The position numbers were made by a program, and so were the translations under genes. A stretch of 55,191 bases of DNA from Candidatus Aegiribacteria sp. (GTDB lineage: Bacteria; Fermentibacterota; Fermentibacteria; Fermentibacterales; JCC-6): NCBI GenBank assembly GCA_030594645.1, contig JAUVEU010000012.1, forward strand, positions 1-55,191. The letters run 5' to 3'. A model generated the notes under the pieces. That model did not search any database and was not told where the DNA came from. It saw only the letters and a program-made list of their open reading frames with translations. Positions 43,788 to 51,322 of this stretch are shown here, piece by piece. The number at the start of each line of letters is the position of its first letter. Position 1 is the stretch's first letter.

Positions 43788-45562
43788 TGCCCAATATTTC
43801 CGTAAAAATCAATGGTACCGTAACCAGTGTCAGAGAGGGAGTTACGATTCTCGATGCCTGCAAAACCGCAGGTGTTGAGATACCTACTCTTTGCTATCAC
43901 CCTGACCTTTCCCTTGCAGGCAACTGCAGAATGTGTCTTGTTGAAGTTGAGGGCTGGAGAACTCTTGCCATTGCATGTGTGACACCCGTTACTCCGAACA
44001 TGGTCGTTCTAACCCACAGTAAAAAAGTCCGTCACGCTAGAAGAACAGTACTCAAACTTCTGCTTGCAAGTCATAATGTGAACTGTCCGGAGTGCGAGAG
44101 AAATAAGAACTGTGAACTGCAGGAGCTGGCCGAGATTCACAACATTACAAGCAATGAATATCAGACTTCACCAAAACCGGAATCCATAGAGGAAGTCAGT
44201 CCCGGCATAATGAGGGATAACAGCAGATGCATCATGTGTACCAGGTGTGTCAGAACCTGCGAGGAATTGCAGAGTGTTGCAGTGATCAAACCGGTTGGCA
44301 GATCTTCCTCTGTCACTATCTCAACATTCATGGACCGCAGTCTTAACGATGTTCCATGTACACAGTGCGGTCAGTGTATAGTCCGCTGTCCTACAGGTGC
44401 GCTGTTTGAAACATCGGAAATCAGACCCGTCTGGGAAGCGATAGAGAATCCAGACAAATTCGTCGTATTCCAGACCGCTCCCGCAGTGAGAGTTGGACTG
44501 GCGGAAGCTCTTGGACTCCCGATTGACAGGTCAACGGGACAGATGGTAGCCGCCATTCGAGGGCTGGGAGTGGACAGAGTACTTGATACCGATTTCACTG
44601 CCGACCTCACCATCATTGAAGAGGGTCATGAACTCATAAGCAGATTGAAGGGAGCCCTTGTCGATAACGACAAGAGCGTGGCTCTGCCCATGATGACGAG
44701 CTGCTCTCCAGGATGGATAAAGTTCATTGAACATAAGTATCCCGAATTGCTTTCAAATGTTTCAACATGCAAAAGCCCGCAGCAGATGTTCGGCGCTCTG
44801 GCAAAAACATATCTTGCCGGTAAAGAAGGTATAGACCCCGCGAATATCGTAAGTGTTTCCATCATGCCGTGCACCGCGAAGAAATTCGAGAAGGAACGTC
44901 CCGAAATGCGCGACAGCGGTTACAAAGATGTCGATTACGTTCTTACAACCCGTGAACTTGCCAGAATGATCGATGAGGCAGGTATCGACTTCGAAAAAAT
45001 AGCAGAGGAGAAATTTGACAGGTGGATGGGTGATTCAACCGGAGCGGGAGTCATCTTCGGAGCTACCGGAGGAGTCATGGAAGCCGCTCTGAGAACGGCC
45101 TACGAAATAATTACAGGTCATGAGATTCCATTTGACGGGCTGAACGTTGAACCTGTCAGAGGAATGGAGGGGATCAAGGAAGCCGCGATAACCATGCCGG
45201 AGAGAATGGCTACAGGTTTTGAATTTCTGGCGGGAGTCACTCTGAAAGTAGCGGTTGCTCATGGACTTGCCAATGCAAAGATACTCATGGACAAGGTCCA
45301 GTCCGGTGAAGCGGATTACCATTTCATCGAGATCATGGCCTGTCCCGGAGGATGTCTTGGCGGCGGCGGTCAGCCCATTCCTACAAGTCCGGAGATAAGG
45401 CAGAAGAGAACGGAGTCCATTTACGCCGAGGACGCTGCGCTGCATTTCCGCAAATCACACGCCAACCCTGAAGTGCAGCTGCTCTATGCGGAGTTCCTGA
45501 AGGAACCCCTCGGGCACAAATCCCACGAGCTTCTTCATACTCATTACATAAAACGAGACTAA
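43784..45562 (+). CDS. hydA: [FeFe] hydrogenase catalytic subunit
   Basis: 592-residue group A hydrogenase that makes or oxidises H2. Domains: N-terminal [2Fe-2S] (CYHPDLSLAGNCRMC), His-ligated [4Fe-4S] (HNVNCPECERNKNC), two [4Fe-4S] (CIMCTRCVRTC and CTQCGQCIVRCP), then the H-cluster domain with L1 TSCSPGW (305-311), L2 MPCTAKKFE and L3 EIMACPGGCLGGGGQP. In L1, Ser308 replaces the second Cys of the textbook TSCCPxW. The small-subunit-like tail ends in LLHTHYIKRD. With hydB and hydC it forms an NADH-coupled cytoplasmic enzyme for disposing of fermentation electrons as H2. No maturases (HydEFG) are in the window. Confidence 0.95.
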   Translation: MMPNISVKINGTVTSVREGVTILDACKTAGVEIPTLCYHPDLSLAGNCRMCLVEVEGWRTLAIACVTPVTPNMVVLTHSKKVRHARRTVLKLLLASHNVNCPECERNKNCELQELAEIHNITSNEYQTSPKPESIEEVSPGIMRDNSRCIMCTRCVRTCEELQSVAVIKPVGRSSSVTISTFMDRSLNDVPCTQCGQCIVRCPTGALFETSEIRPVWEAIENPDKFVVFQTAPAVRVGLAEALGLPIDRSTGQMVAAIRGLGVDRVLDTDFTADLTIIEEGHELISRLKGALVDNDKSVALPMMTSCSPGWIKFIEHKYPELLSNVSTCKSPQQMFGALAKTYLAGKEGIDPANIVSVSIMPCTAKKFEKERPEMRDSGYKDVDYVLTTRELARMIDEAGIDFEKIAEEKFDRWMGDSTGAGVIFGATGGVMEAALRTAYEIITGHEIPFDGLNVEPVRGMEGIKEAAITMPERMATGFEFLAGVTLKVAVAHGLANAKILMDKVQSGEADYHFIEIMACPGGCLGGGGQPIPTSPEIRQKRTESIYAEDAALHFRKSHANPEVQLLYAEFLKEPLGHKSHELLHTHYIKRD

Positions 45563-45565
45563 AGG

Positions 45566-45618
45566 GGTCTGACTTCACTTGCGGCACTTATAAGGGTCAG
45601 GTTAAAACCTGACCCTTA
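45566..45618. repeat. REP-like hairpin sharing the RAYT core
   Basis: After hydA, an AGGGGTCTGAC stretch is followed by a perfect inverted repeat at about 45593-45617: TAAGGGTCAGG and its complement around a short A/T loop. The GGGTCAGG core is the terminal sequence of the RAYT element at 9359-10321. There is no T-run on either side, so it is a poor terminator. It is probably a small non-coding REP/REPIN-type relative mobilised by a RAYT. Confidence 0.6.
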
Positions 45619-45699
45619 GATCTGGCAAATTCATGTGGACAGCATTATACTGATAGCTTGTTAATGCTGCTGTTTTCGTTCTTTTGAAGGGAGTTACTT

Positions 45700-46773
45700 A
45701 TGGCTGAAAGAATTAACTGCTCCTGCAGGGCGCATGAAAAGGCTGACCAGCCGCCGGGAACTCCTCTTATCATCGGCACGAGGCAAAAGCAGGAGTCCAG
45801 GGTATCCTATATACGCTACAATGAGAATCTGCATGAAGAAAAGGAGAACTCAAACCCGAAGGAGTGCGCCGATCACTGCAAATCTTCCGATGTTGTCTGG
45901 ATTAACATCGAAGGCATTCATGATACAGGAGCTATCGAGAAGATAGGGGAATATTTCAAAATTCATTCTCTGACAATCGAGGATATCGTCAATACCATGC
46001 AGAGGCCGAAGTTCGAGGATTTTGAAAGCTATCTATTCATCGTGCTGAAGATGCTGAGCTATTCCGATATCAATACAGGCATGGAAAGAGAACAGGTTTG
46101 TATGATTCTGGGAGAAAACTACGTTATTACTTTCCAGGAGAAGCCGGGTGATGTTTTCGATGCTGTAAGGGAGCAAATAAGGGGATGCAGGGGATTGATA
46201 CGAAAAGCAGGGGCTGATTATCTTGCATATGCTCTTATTGATGCTGTGGTGGACAGTTACTTCCTGATACTCGAGACTATCGGAGATCAGATAGAAGAAG
46301 TTGAGGACCAGGTCTTTCTGGATCCGAATCCTGACAATGTATCAAAGATTCACAGATTCAAAAGAGCCATGCTCTTCATGCGGCGAACCGTCTGGCCGTT
46401 AAGGGAAGAAATCGCGCTGCTGGAAAAGAGCGGATCAAACCTTGTCAGGAAACCGACAGTGGTATTCCTAAGGAACCTGTACGATCATACAATACAGGTT
46501 ATTGATACCGTGGAAACATACAGGGACATCATATCCGGGATGCACGACATGTACCTTTCGAGCGTAAGTAACAGAATGAACCAGATAATGAAAGTTCTTA
46601 CTATCATTGCTACGATTTTCATTCCTCTGACTTTCATATCAGGCGTCTACGGCATGAATTTCAGATATATGCCTGAGATTGGCTGGAAGTATGGCTATTA
46701 CGCGATACTGGGATTCATGCTGTTAATAGCGGTAGTAATGCTTTCTTTTTTCAGAAAGAAGAAATGGATCTAA
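45700..46773 (+). CDS. corA: CorA-family divalent metal transporter
   Basis: Inner-membrane Mg2+/Co2+ channel, pentameric. The large cytoplasmic N-domain (about 35-290) contains WINIEGIHDTGAIEKIGEYF, FKIHSLTIEDIVNTMQRPKFEDF, and the long helix region; two transmembrane segments sit at the end, with the signature YGMNFRY (selectivity GMN) between them. The C-terminus is FFRKKKWI. 357 residues. The first ~30 residues (INCSCRAHEKADQ) are extra relative to the family and contain two Cys. GAAGGGAG precedes the ATG. Confidence 0.93.
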   Translation: MAERINCSCRAHEKADQPPGTPLIIGTRQKQESRVSYIRYNENLHEEKENSNPKECADHCKSSDVVWINIEGIHDTGAIEKIGEYFKIHSLTIEDIVNTMQRPKFEDFESYLFIVLKMLSYSDINTGMEREQVCMILGENYVITFQEKPGDVFDAVREQIRGCRGLIRKAGADYLAYALIDAVVDSYFLILETIGDQIEEVEDQVFLDPNPDNVSKIHRFKRAMLFMRRTVWPLREEIALLEKSGSNLVRKPTVVFLRNLYDHTIQVIDTVETYRDIISGMHDMYLSSVSNRMNQIMKVLTIIATIFIPLTFISGVYGMNFRYMPEIGWKYGYYAILGFMLLIAVVMLSFFRKKKWI

Positions 46774-46972
46774 CACGCTATTACAGAAAGATGCTTAAAG
46801 ACCTGCCTGATCCAGAATGAAAGCGTATACCCGGATCATCTGATCTATCCACTGGAATCTTCCTGAGGCGCCTCCATGTCCAAACTTCTCAAGGATACTA
46901 ATTCAGTGTTGCCAGATGCCAGAACCGCAGTTCTGCTGCATTTTGTTTTCGCAAAACAATTTCTTAGTTATC
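46774..46972. other. gene-free junction containing an S9 peptidase 3'-end fragment
   Basis: About 200 bp between corA and the toxin gene. Apart from the 80-bp duplicated S9 fragment (46802-46881) I see nothing coding. The sequence from 46882 to 46972 is shared with no other part of the window. Confidence 0.5.
46802..46881 (-). pseudogene. duplicated 3' end of the S9 peptidase gene
   Basis: 80 bp that match 47821-47900, inside the 3' end of the S9 peptidase gene, at 78 of 80 positions and in the same orientation. It encodes part of the peptidase C-terminus (GRFQWIDQMTRVYAFILD on the minus strand). With the intact gene end it brackets the toxin-antitoxin cassette as a direct repeat about 1.02 kb apart. 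Confidence 0.85.
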
Positions 46973-47299
46973 TTACCGACTGTCATTCCAATGCATTACT
47001 CTCTCATGCCAGTAATTAGGATGTCGCCGCATGTGCATAACTGCAATGATTTGCACCAGGTCACTCTGAATTCTATAAATGATACCATAGGGAAAGCGAT
47101 GGACAAAATAATGATGAATTCTTTGCTTTTCATCACGGAATGGCCATATAGTTGGTGATTGGCGAATGGTATTGATGGCGTTGTCTACTTCCTTGAGAAA
47201 ATCTGTGCCAAGATTCTTGGCACGTTCTTCGTACCATGTTCGGGAGTGTTCCAACTCAGCATAAACATCCGGGTGTACATCAATTTTGTGCATGGGCAT
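46973..47299 (-). CDS. ParE/RelE-family toxin
   Basis: 108-residue toxin of the ParE/RelE superfamily, start at ATG 47299 (MPMHKIDVHPDVYAELEHSRTWYEERAKNLGTDFLKEVDNAI); another in-frame ATG lies six bases later. The core RQSPTIWPFRDEKQRIHHYFVHRFPYGIIYRI and VQIIAVMHMRRHPNYW fit ParE-type toxins of the plasmid-stabilisation group. RelE-like members cleave mRNA on the ribosome and ParE members poison gyrase; which applies is not clear. It overlaps the antitoxin gene by 20 bp, so it is made only with it. The reading frame continues upstream to 47350 inside the antitoxin, which I do not use. Confidence 0.82.
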   Translation of the reverse strand: MPMHKIDVHPDVYAELEHSRTWYEERAKNLGTDFLKEVDNAINTIRQSPTIWPFRDEKQRIHHYFVHRFPYGIIYRIQSDLVQIIAVMHMRRHPNYWHERVMHWNDSR

Positions 47300-47522
47300 T
47301 TTTGTAAAGACGATCTCTAACTTCTTCCCATGGAATGCATTTAACAACACCCTTGTCTATTTCGCTTAAGCGCTTATCTATTTCCTGTTGCCAAGCTTGT
47401 TCAACATTAAGCTCTGTCTTTATATCCAGACTTGCAATAAGAGCCTCGGCAATTTGAGCTCTATCCTTTTCCGGTTGTTGCAACGCGCTATTGAGTATTT
47501 CATTTGTGATTGCTGCAGCCAT
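47280..47522 (-). CDS. addiction-module antitoxin (TIGR02574-like)
   Basis: 80-residue protein: MAAAITNEILNSALQQPEKDRAQIAEALIASLDIKTELNVEQAWQQEIDKRLSEIDKGVVKCIPWEEVRDRL. The pattern LPxxxRxxIAEALIxSLD...WxxEIxxRxxEIxxG is typical of the 'addiction module component' family that pairs with ParE/RelE toxins. GGAGG precedes the ATG. It is the first gene of a two-gene cassette with the toxin, and a perfect palindrome upstream (47581-47600) is a likely autoregulatory operator. Confidence 0.85.
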   Translation of the reverse strand: MAAAITNEILNSALQQPEKDRAQIAEALIASLDIKTELNVEQAWQQEIDKRLSEIDKGVVKCIPWEEVRDRLYKNAHAQN

Positions 47523-47580
47523 GTGGAATTCCTCCGTATACGTTTTAGAAATAGCAAAATACTGCTAACAATAATTTCAT

Positions 47581-47600
47581 TGACATTATGCTTAATGTCA
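47581..47600 (-). promoter_or_regulatory. operator palindrome of the toxin-antitoxin cassette
   Basis: Perfect 8-4-8 inverted repeat, TGACATTA-TGCT-TAATGTCA, 59 bp upstream of the antitoxin start. On the minus strand it overlaps a CATAAT hexamer that has TTGTAT 16 bp before it, so the antitoxin-toxin complex could block this promoter. Operator role inferred. Confidence 0.6.
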
Positions 47601-47807
47601 TAATTAATACAATAGTCAACTTGTTCATTCCCGCCAAATAGAATATGTACTGAAGCAATTGAACCAATATTAATTCTATCATAGATATTTCACTCAATAC
47701 GATTTGCCTTTGATTCTTGCGAATACAGTTTATCCTACAGCTCCGGTAATCTAAGGAAATCTCAGAGTGACGCAGCGCTTCGTTGTGAGAGAGTATCTTT
47801 CCGATTG

Positions 47808-49910
47808 TTATTCAGCTAGCCCTGCCTGATCCAGAATGAAAGCGTAGACCCGGGTCATCTGATCTATCCACTGGAATCTTCCTGAGGCGCCTCCATGTCC
47901 TGATCCCATTTCAGTGTGCAGCAGAAGGGGATTGTTATCAGTTTTCATATCCCTCAGCCTGGCAACCCACTTAGCAGGTTCCCAGTAGCCAACCTGTGAA
48001 TCGTGCAGGCCTGTGTACACCAGCATGGCAGGGTAATCGATCTCTCTGACATTGTCGTACGGAGAATAGCCAAGCATGTATTCATAGTAGACAGGATCGT
48101 TCGGGTTTCCCCATTCCTTATACTCGTTGGTTGTCAGAGGAATTGTTTCATCGAGCATAGTCGTCACAACATCCACGAATGGAACCCCTGCAACCACTCC
48201 CTGCCAGAGATCCGGTCTCATGTTGACTACTGCCCCCATAAGAAGACCTCCAGCGCTTTCACCCATAGCGAAGAGAAGATCTTCATCACAGTAGCCCTTG
48301 TCGATGAGGAACTCGGCGCAATCGATGAAATCGGTGAAAGTGTTCATCTTGTTCAGAAGTCTGCCGTCATCGTACCACTTGCGGCCCATCTCCTGGCCTC
48401 CTCTGACGTGAGCGATTGCGTAGACAAAACCCCGGTCGAGCAGGCTCAATCGGAGAAAACTGAACTCCGGATCAAGACTGTGGCCGTAGGATCCGTAACC
48501 GTAGAGGAGCAGCGGATTCTCTCCCGCGTGGAAAAGGTCTTTTCTGTAGACAATAGAAATTGGAATCGATGTGCCGTCTCCGGCAATTGCCCAGAGTCTT
48601 TCGGAATTGTAGAAAGCCGCATCGTATCCGCTCGGGATTTCCTGCTGTTTCATAAGAGTATTTTCATGGGTTTCCATATTGTAATCGAATGTAGACCATG
48701 GTGTTATCATGGATGTGTATTCGAAGCGCAGTAGATCAGTATTGAACTCGTAGTTGTGATAAGTAGACGCCAGATATGTTTCCTCACTGAAATCAACATA
48801 GTGATCCGAGTTGTCTTCAAATTTGATAACTCTCAGCATTGTAAGACCGTTATTTCTTTCACTGAGAACCATGAATCTCCTGAACATATCGAGTCCTTCA
48901 AGAAGAACATCCTGTCTGTGAGGTATGATTTCCACCCAGTTTTTCATCGAGGGCGATTTGAGGCCTGCTGTCATAAGGCGGTAATTCTCAGCTTCATAAT
49001 TTGTAAGAATGTAAAACTGTTCTTCCGAGGGATAGACCGAATACTTAAGATTTTCAGTTCTGGGCTGGATTACAGTGAAGTCCCCGTCAGGATTGTCTGT
49101 GTCAAGAAACCAGACCTCTGAAGACTCTCTGCTGGAAGTACCCAGTAGAATGAAATCACCGGATATGCTCCTGTAGACCCATGGCCAGAACATAGGATCT
49201 TCTTCGAAATGAACTAATTCCTCATCAGTGGAGCCCAGTTTTCTTCTCATTATCCTGTCGGTACGGTTGGTTGCATCGAGATGCCCGAAAAAGAATGTTC
49301 TGCTGTCATTCGTCCAGGCTACTTCTCCTGACGCATTCAGGACTCTGTCAGTCAGCATCTCTCCGGTATCAAGATCCTTAAAGAGGATTGTGCATTGATG
49401 ATTGCCCATTGTGTCCACAGAAAAGGCCAGAATACGGTTGTCCGGACTTATACTCATATCCTCTATCTGTAAGTAGGAGTAGTCCTCAGCCAGAAGATTC
49501 ATATCAAGAACCATCTCCTCCGAAGATTCAAGGTTTCCTTCTTTCCTCATGTAGAGGGGGTATTCGCTGTCCTGTTCGAAAACAGTATAGTAATAATACC
49601 CGTTTCTGAAGTATGGAACGGATTCATCCTCCTGCGGTATCCTTGCAAGTATTTCGTTGTAGAGTTCCTCACGAAGAGCTTCCGTGTGTGCGAGCATTTC
49701 CTCAGTGTAGGTGTTTTCCTCCTCAAGGTAGGTAATGACAGCCGGATCGTCGATATCTCTGAGCCAGTAATACTCATCGATCCTTACATCTCCGTGAACG
49801 GTCAGTTCAGTTGGACAGGATTGTAAATCCGGGGGCAGGATATCGTTTGATGATGCCTGAGCGTTTCCGATAACACAGAATGCAGCACAGCAGTAAACTG
49901 ACAATTTCAT
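47808..49910 (-). CDS. secreted prolyl oligopeptidase family (S9A, oligopeptidase B-like) peptidase
   Basis: 700-residue exported serine peptidase. Signal peptide MKLSVYCCAAFCVIGNAQA; start at ATG 49910 after AAGGAA, upstream in-frame ATGs being unconvincing. N-terminal DEYYWLRD and a seven-bladed propeller (about 80-410) precede the alpha/beta hydrolase domain: catalytic Ser in GESAGGLLMG, Asp in YTGLHDSQVGYWEP, His in GSGHGGASGRF. The acidic FVDVVTTMLDETIPLTTNEYKEWGNP segment is typical of oligopeptidase B, which cuts after Lys/Arg in short peptides. Most OpB enzymes are cytosolic, so the signal peptide is notable. The last 80 coding bases or so are duplicated at 46802-46881. Confidence 0.92.
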   Translation of the reverse strand: MKLSVYCCAAFCVIGNAQASSNDILPPDLQSCPTELTVHGDVRIDEYYWLRDIDDPAVITYLEEENTYTEEMLAHTEALREELYNEILARIPQEDESVPYFRNGYYYYTVFEQDSEYPLYMRKEGNLESSEEMVLDMNLLAEDYSYLQIEDMSISPDNRILAFSVDTMGNHQCTILFKDLDTGEMLTDRVLNASGEVAWTNDSRTFFFGHLDATNRTDRIMRRKLGSTDEELVHFEEDPMFWPWVYRSISGDFILLGTSSRESSEVWFLDTDNPDGDFTVIQPRTENLKYSVYPSEEQFYILTNYEAENYRLMTAGLKSPSMKNWVEIIPHRQDVLLEGLDMFRRFMVLSERNNGLTMLRVIKFEDNSDHYVDFSEETYLASTYHNYEFNTDLLRFEYTSMITPWSTFDYNMETHENTLMKQQEIPSGYDAAFYNSERLWAIAGDGTSIPISIVYRKDLFHAGENPLLLYGYGSYGHSLDPEFSFLRLSLLDRGFVYAIAHVRGGQEMGRKWYDDGRLLNKMNTFTDFIDCAEFLIDKGYCDEDLLFAMGESAGGLLMGAVVNMRPDLWQGVVAGVPFVDVVTTMLDETIPLTTNEYKEWGNPNDPVYYEYMLGYSPYDNVREIDYPAMLVYTGLHDSQVGYWEPAKWVARLRDMKTDNNPLLLHTEMGSGHGGASGRFQWIDQMTRVYAFILDQAGLAE

Positions 49911-50060
49911 GAGATTCCTTTCCCACAGCGTTGATTTGAAATAATAAACACAAATACAACTGAAATATATGCATTCATTTGTTAACGCGGGATACAATAA
50001 GATAAGTGCCTTATGTGAAGTACTTTGAGTTGAAGAAGTATTATACGGTCATGTATGAGA

Positions 50061-50087
50061 GCGGGTCGGGAAATTATCCCGACCCGC
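50061..50087. terminator. perfect 11-bp hairpin after the recombinase gene
   Basis: GCGGGTCGGGA / TCCCGACCCGC around AATTA, 9 bp past the recombinase stop. There is no T-run on either strand, so factor-independent termination would be weak. Its position at the end of a recombinase gene also makes an attachment or REP-like site possible. Confidence 0.5.
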
Positions 50088-50096
50088 AATATGAAA

Positions 50097-50948
50097 CTAG
50101 CTCTTTCTTCTGGCCAGAAATCTGTCCGCAGGGCTGGTTACCCTGAGAGCGCTTCTCTTCTCGGCAAGTTTCATGTAGGGAGTAATCATGGATGGAGTCG
50201 ATATTCCAAGAAGATTCCGGACGAGTTTCCTGTCCGTTCCGTCCTCAAGCATATGAACCGCAAAGCTGTGTCTGAGCCATCCCAGCGTTGCTCGCTTATC
50301 TATACCAGCCGCAAGCATGGCCTCGGCAAACGATCTTTGTATGGTTCTGGGGGAAATGCAACTTGTTTTTCCTCTGCCGGGGAACATCCATGGAGAATCA
50401 TCCGTTCTTGTCTCGATGAAGTATTCAAGGATATCAGCGATCGAACCTGCAAGAATAGTATCTCTTAAATGTACTCCATCCATGTCGTTAACATGGATGA
50501 CCATGTTCTCAAAATCCACTGCATTCCTCAGAAGATGGGTTGCTTCACCGACTCTCAGACCTGATGAGTAAATGAGCATCAGCGCGAGCCTGTACTTCAG
50601 TTCATGAACATTAGCGAAGATATTTTTGATTTCATCTCTGTTGAAAATTCCATGAAGTGGTATTTTTTTGGAGATAAGACCAGGACCTGGGAGGGGGTTA
50701 TCCTTTTGAAGAACATGTTTGTACATGAACCTGATCGCGCTTTGAGCCTGGTTGATGTAGGAAAGAGACTTCCCTTCGTCAACAAGACCTTCAAGGTACT
50801 CCCTGAGAGTAGATTCCTCAAGACTGCCACATTCATCGCCGTAAGTGTTTTCAAGTCGGCGGATATGTGAGAGATAGCTGTTCGCAGTTTTAGGACTTCT
50901 GCCTGCTGTTCGCAGAAGCCTCCTGGTCTGCTCGATGTAATCTGTCAT
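50097..50948 (-). CDS. tyrosine recombinase-like protein with degenerate active site
   Basis: 283-residue phage-integrase-family protein. SAM-like N-domain (about 5-90: YIEQTRRLLRTAGRSPKTANSYLSHIRRLENTYG) and catalytic domain from about 105. Arg I is present (YSSGLRVGEATHLL), box II keeps RHSFA (GWLRHSFAVHMLEDGTDRKLVRNLLG) and a Tyr is present (SMITPYMKL). However the HxxR His is Gly (GWLR), the second His/Trp after LLG is Ile (LLGIST), and the usual beta-hairpin Lys is absent (VNDMDGVHLRD). It may be inactive for cleavage, use atypical residues, or serve as a DNA-binding protein. Start at ATG 50948 after AAGGAAGGGG. Confidence 0.85.
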   Translation of the reverse strand: MTDYIEQTRRLLRTAGRSPKTANSYLSHIRRLENTYGDECGSLEESTLREYLEGLVDEGKSLSYINQAQSAIRFMYKHVLQKDNPLPGPGLISKKIPLHGIFNRDEIKNIFANVHELKYRLALMLIYSSGLRVGEATHLLRNAVDFENMVIHVNDMDGVHLRDTILAGSIADILEYFIETRTDDSPWMFPGRGKTSCISPRTIQRSFAEAMLAAGIDKRATLGWLRHSFAVHMLEDGTDRKLVRNLLGISTPSMITPYMKLAEKRSALRVTSPADRFLARRKS

Positions 50949-50978
50949 TATTACCCCTTCCTTTTTGATAATTGTCAA

Positions 50979-51322
50979 TATACATCACTGTATTTGACTA
51001 ATTTAATTTGTGCAATTTAAACAATATCCACACTTCTTAGTGATGGACAGTTCATGAATGCACAGATTAAGATTGACCCCTATGTTAATTTACTTAGTGT
51101 TTTCAATTATGTCAACCTACTTAATGAAATAATCGAAAGTAAATAGTAGAAGGACGTATTTGTGTTATATCAATTGTTTAAAAGTTCTCCAATAAAGTAT
51201 AAATCATATTATCAAACAGGATTATTGCAGGTTTGAATTACCTCTTGGAACGGTGCACTTGACAAACTCCTGTTTTTAGCTAAAACTAATTATCCGGGTT
51301 ACGAAAGTATCTTTGATTAAGG
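50979..51322. other. gene-free AT-rich region between divergent genes
   Basis: About 345 bp between the recombinase and the sensor protein, which diverge. Loosely repeated blocks (TAATTTACTTAGTG at about 51085 and ACCTACTTAATGA at about 51115) are visible but imperfect. TTGACA at 51259-51264 has only a weak -10 (TAAAAC at 51281). No coding sequence or RNA structure is evident. It could contain the recombinase's own sites. Confidence 0.4.

Noticed and set aside
48003-48734. Plus-strand 243-codon frame opposite the S9 peptidase
   Set aside because: Antisense shadow of a conserved gene; low-complexity translation with no recognisable domain.
50061-50087. Perfect hairpin as a strong intrinsic terminator
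   Set aside because: There is no T-run on either strand, so it is listed with only modest confidence as a terminator.
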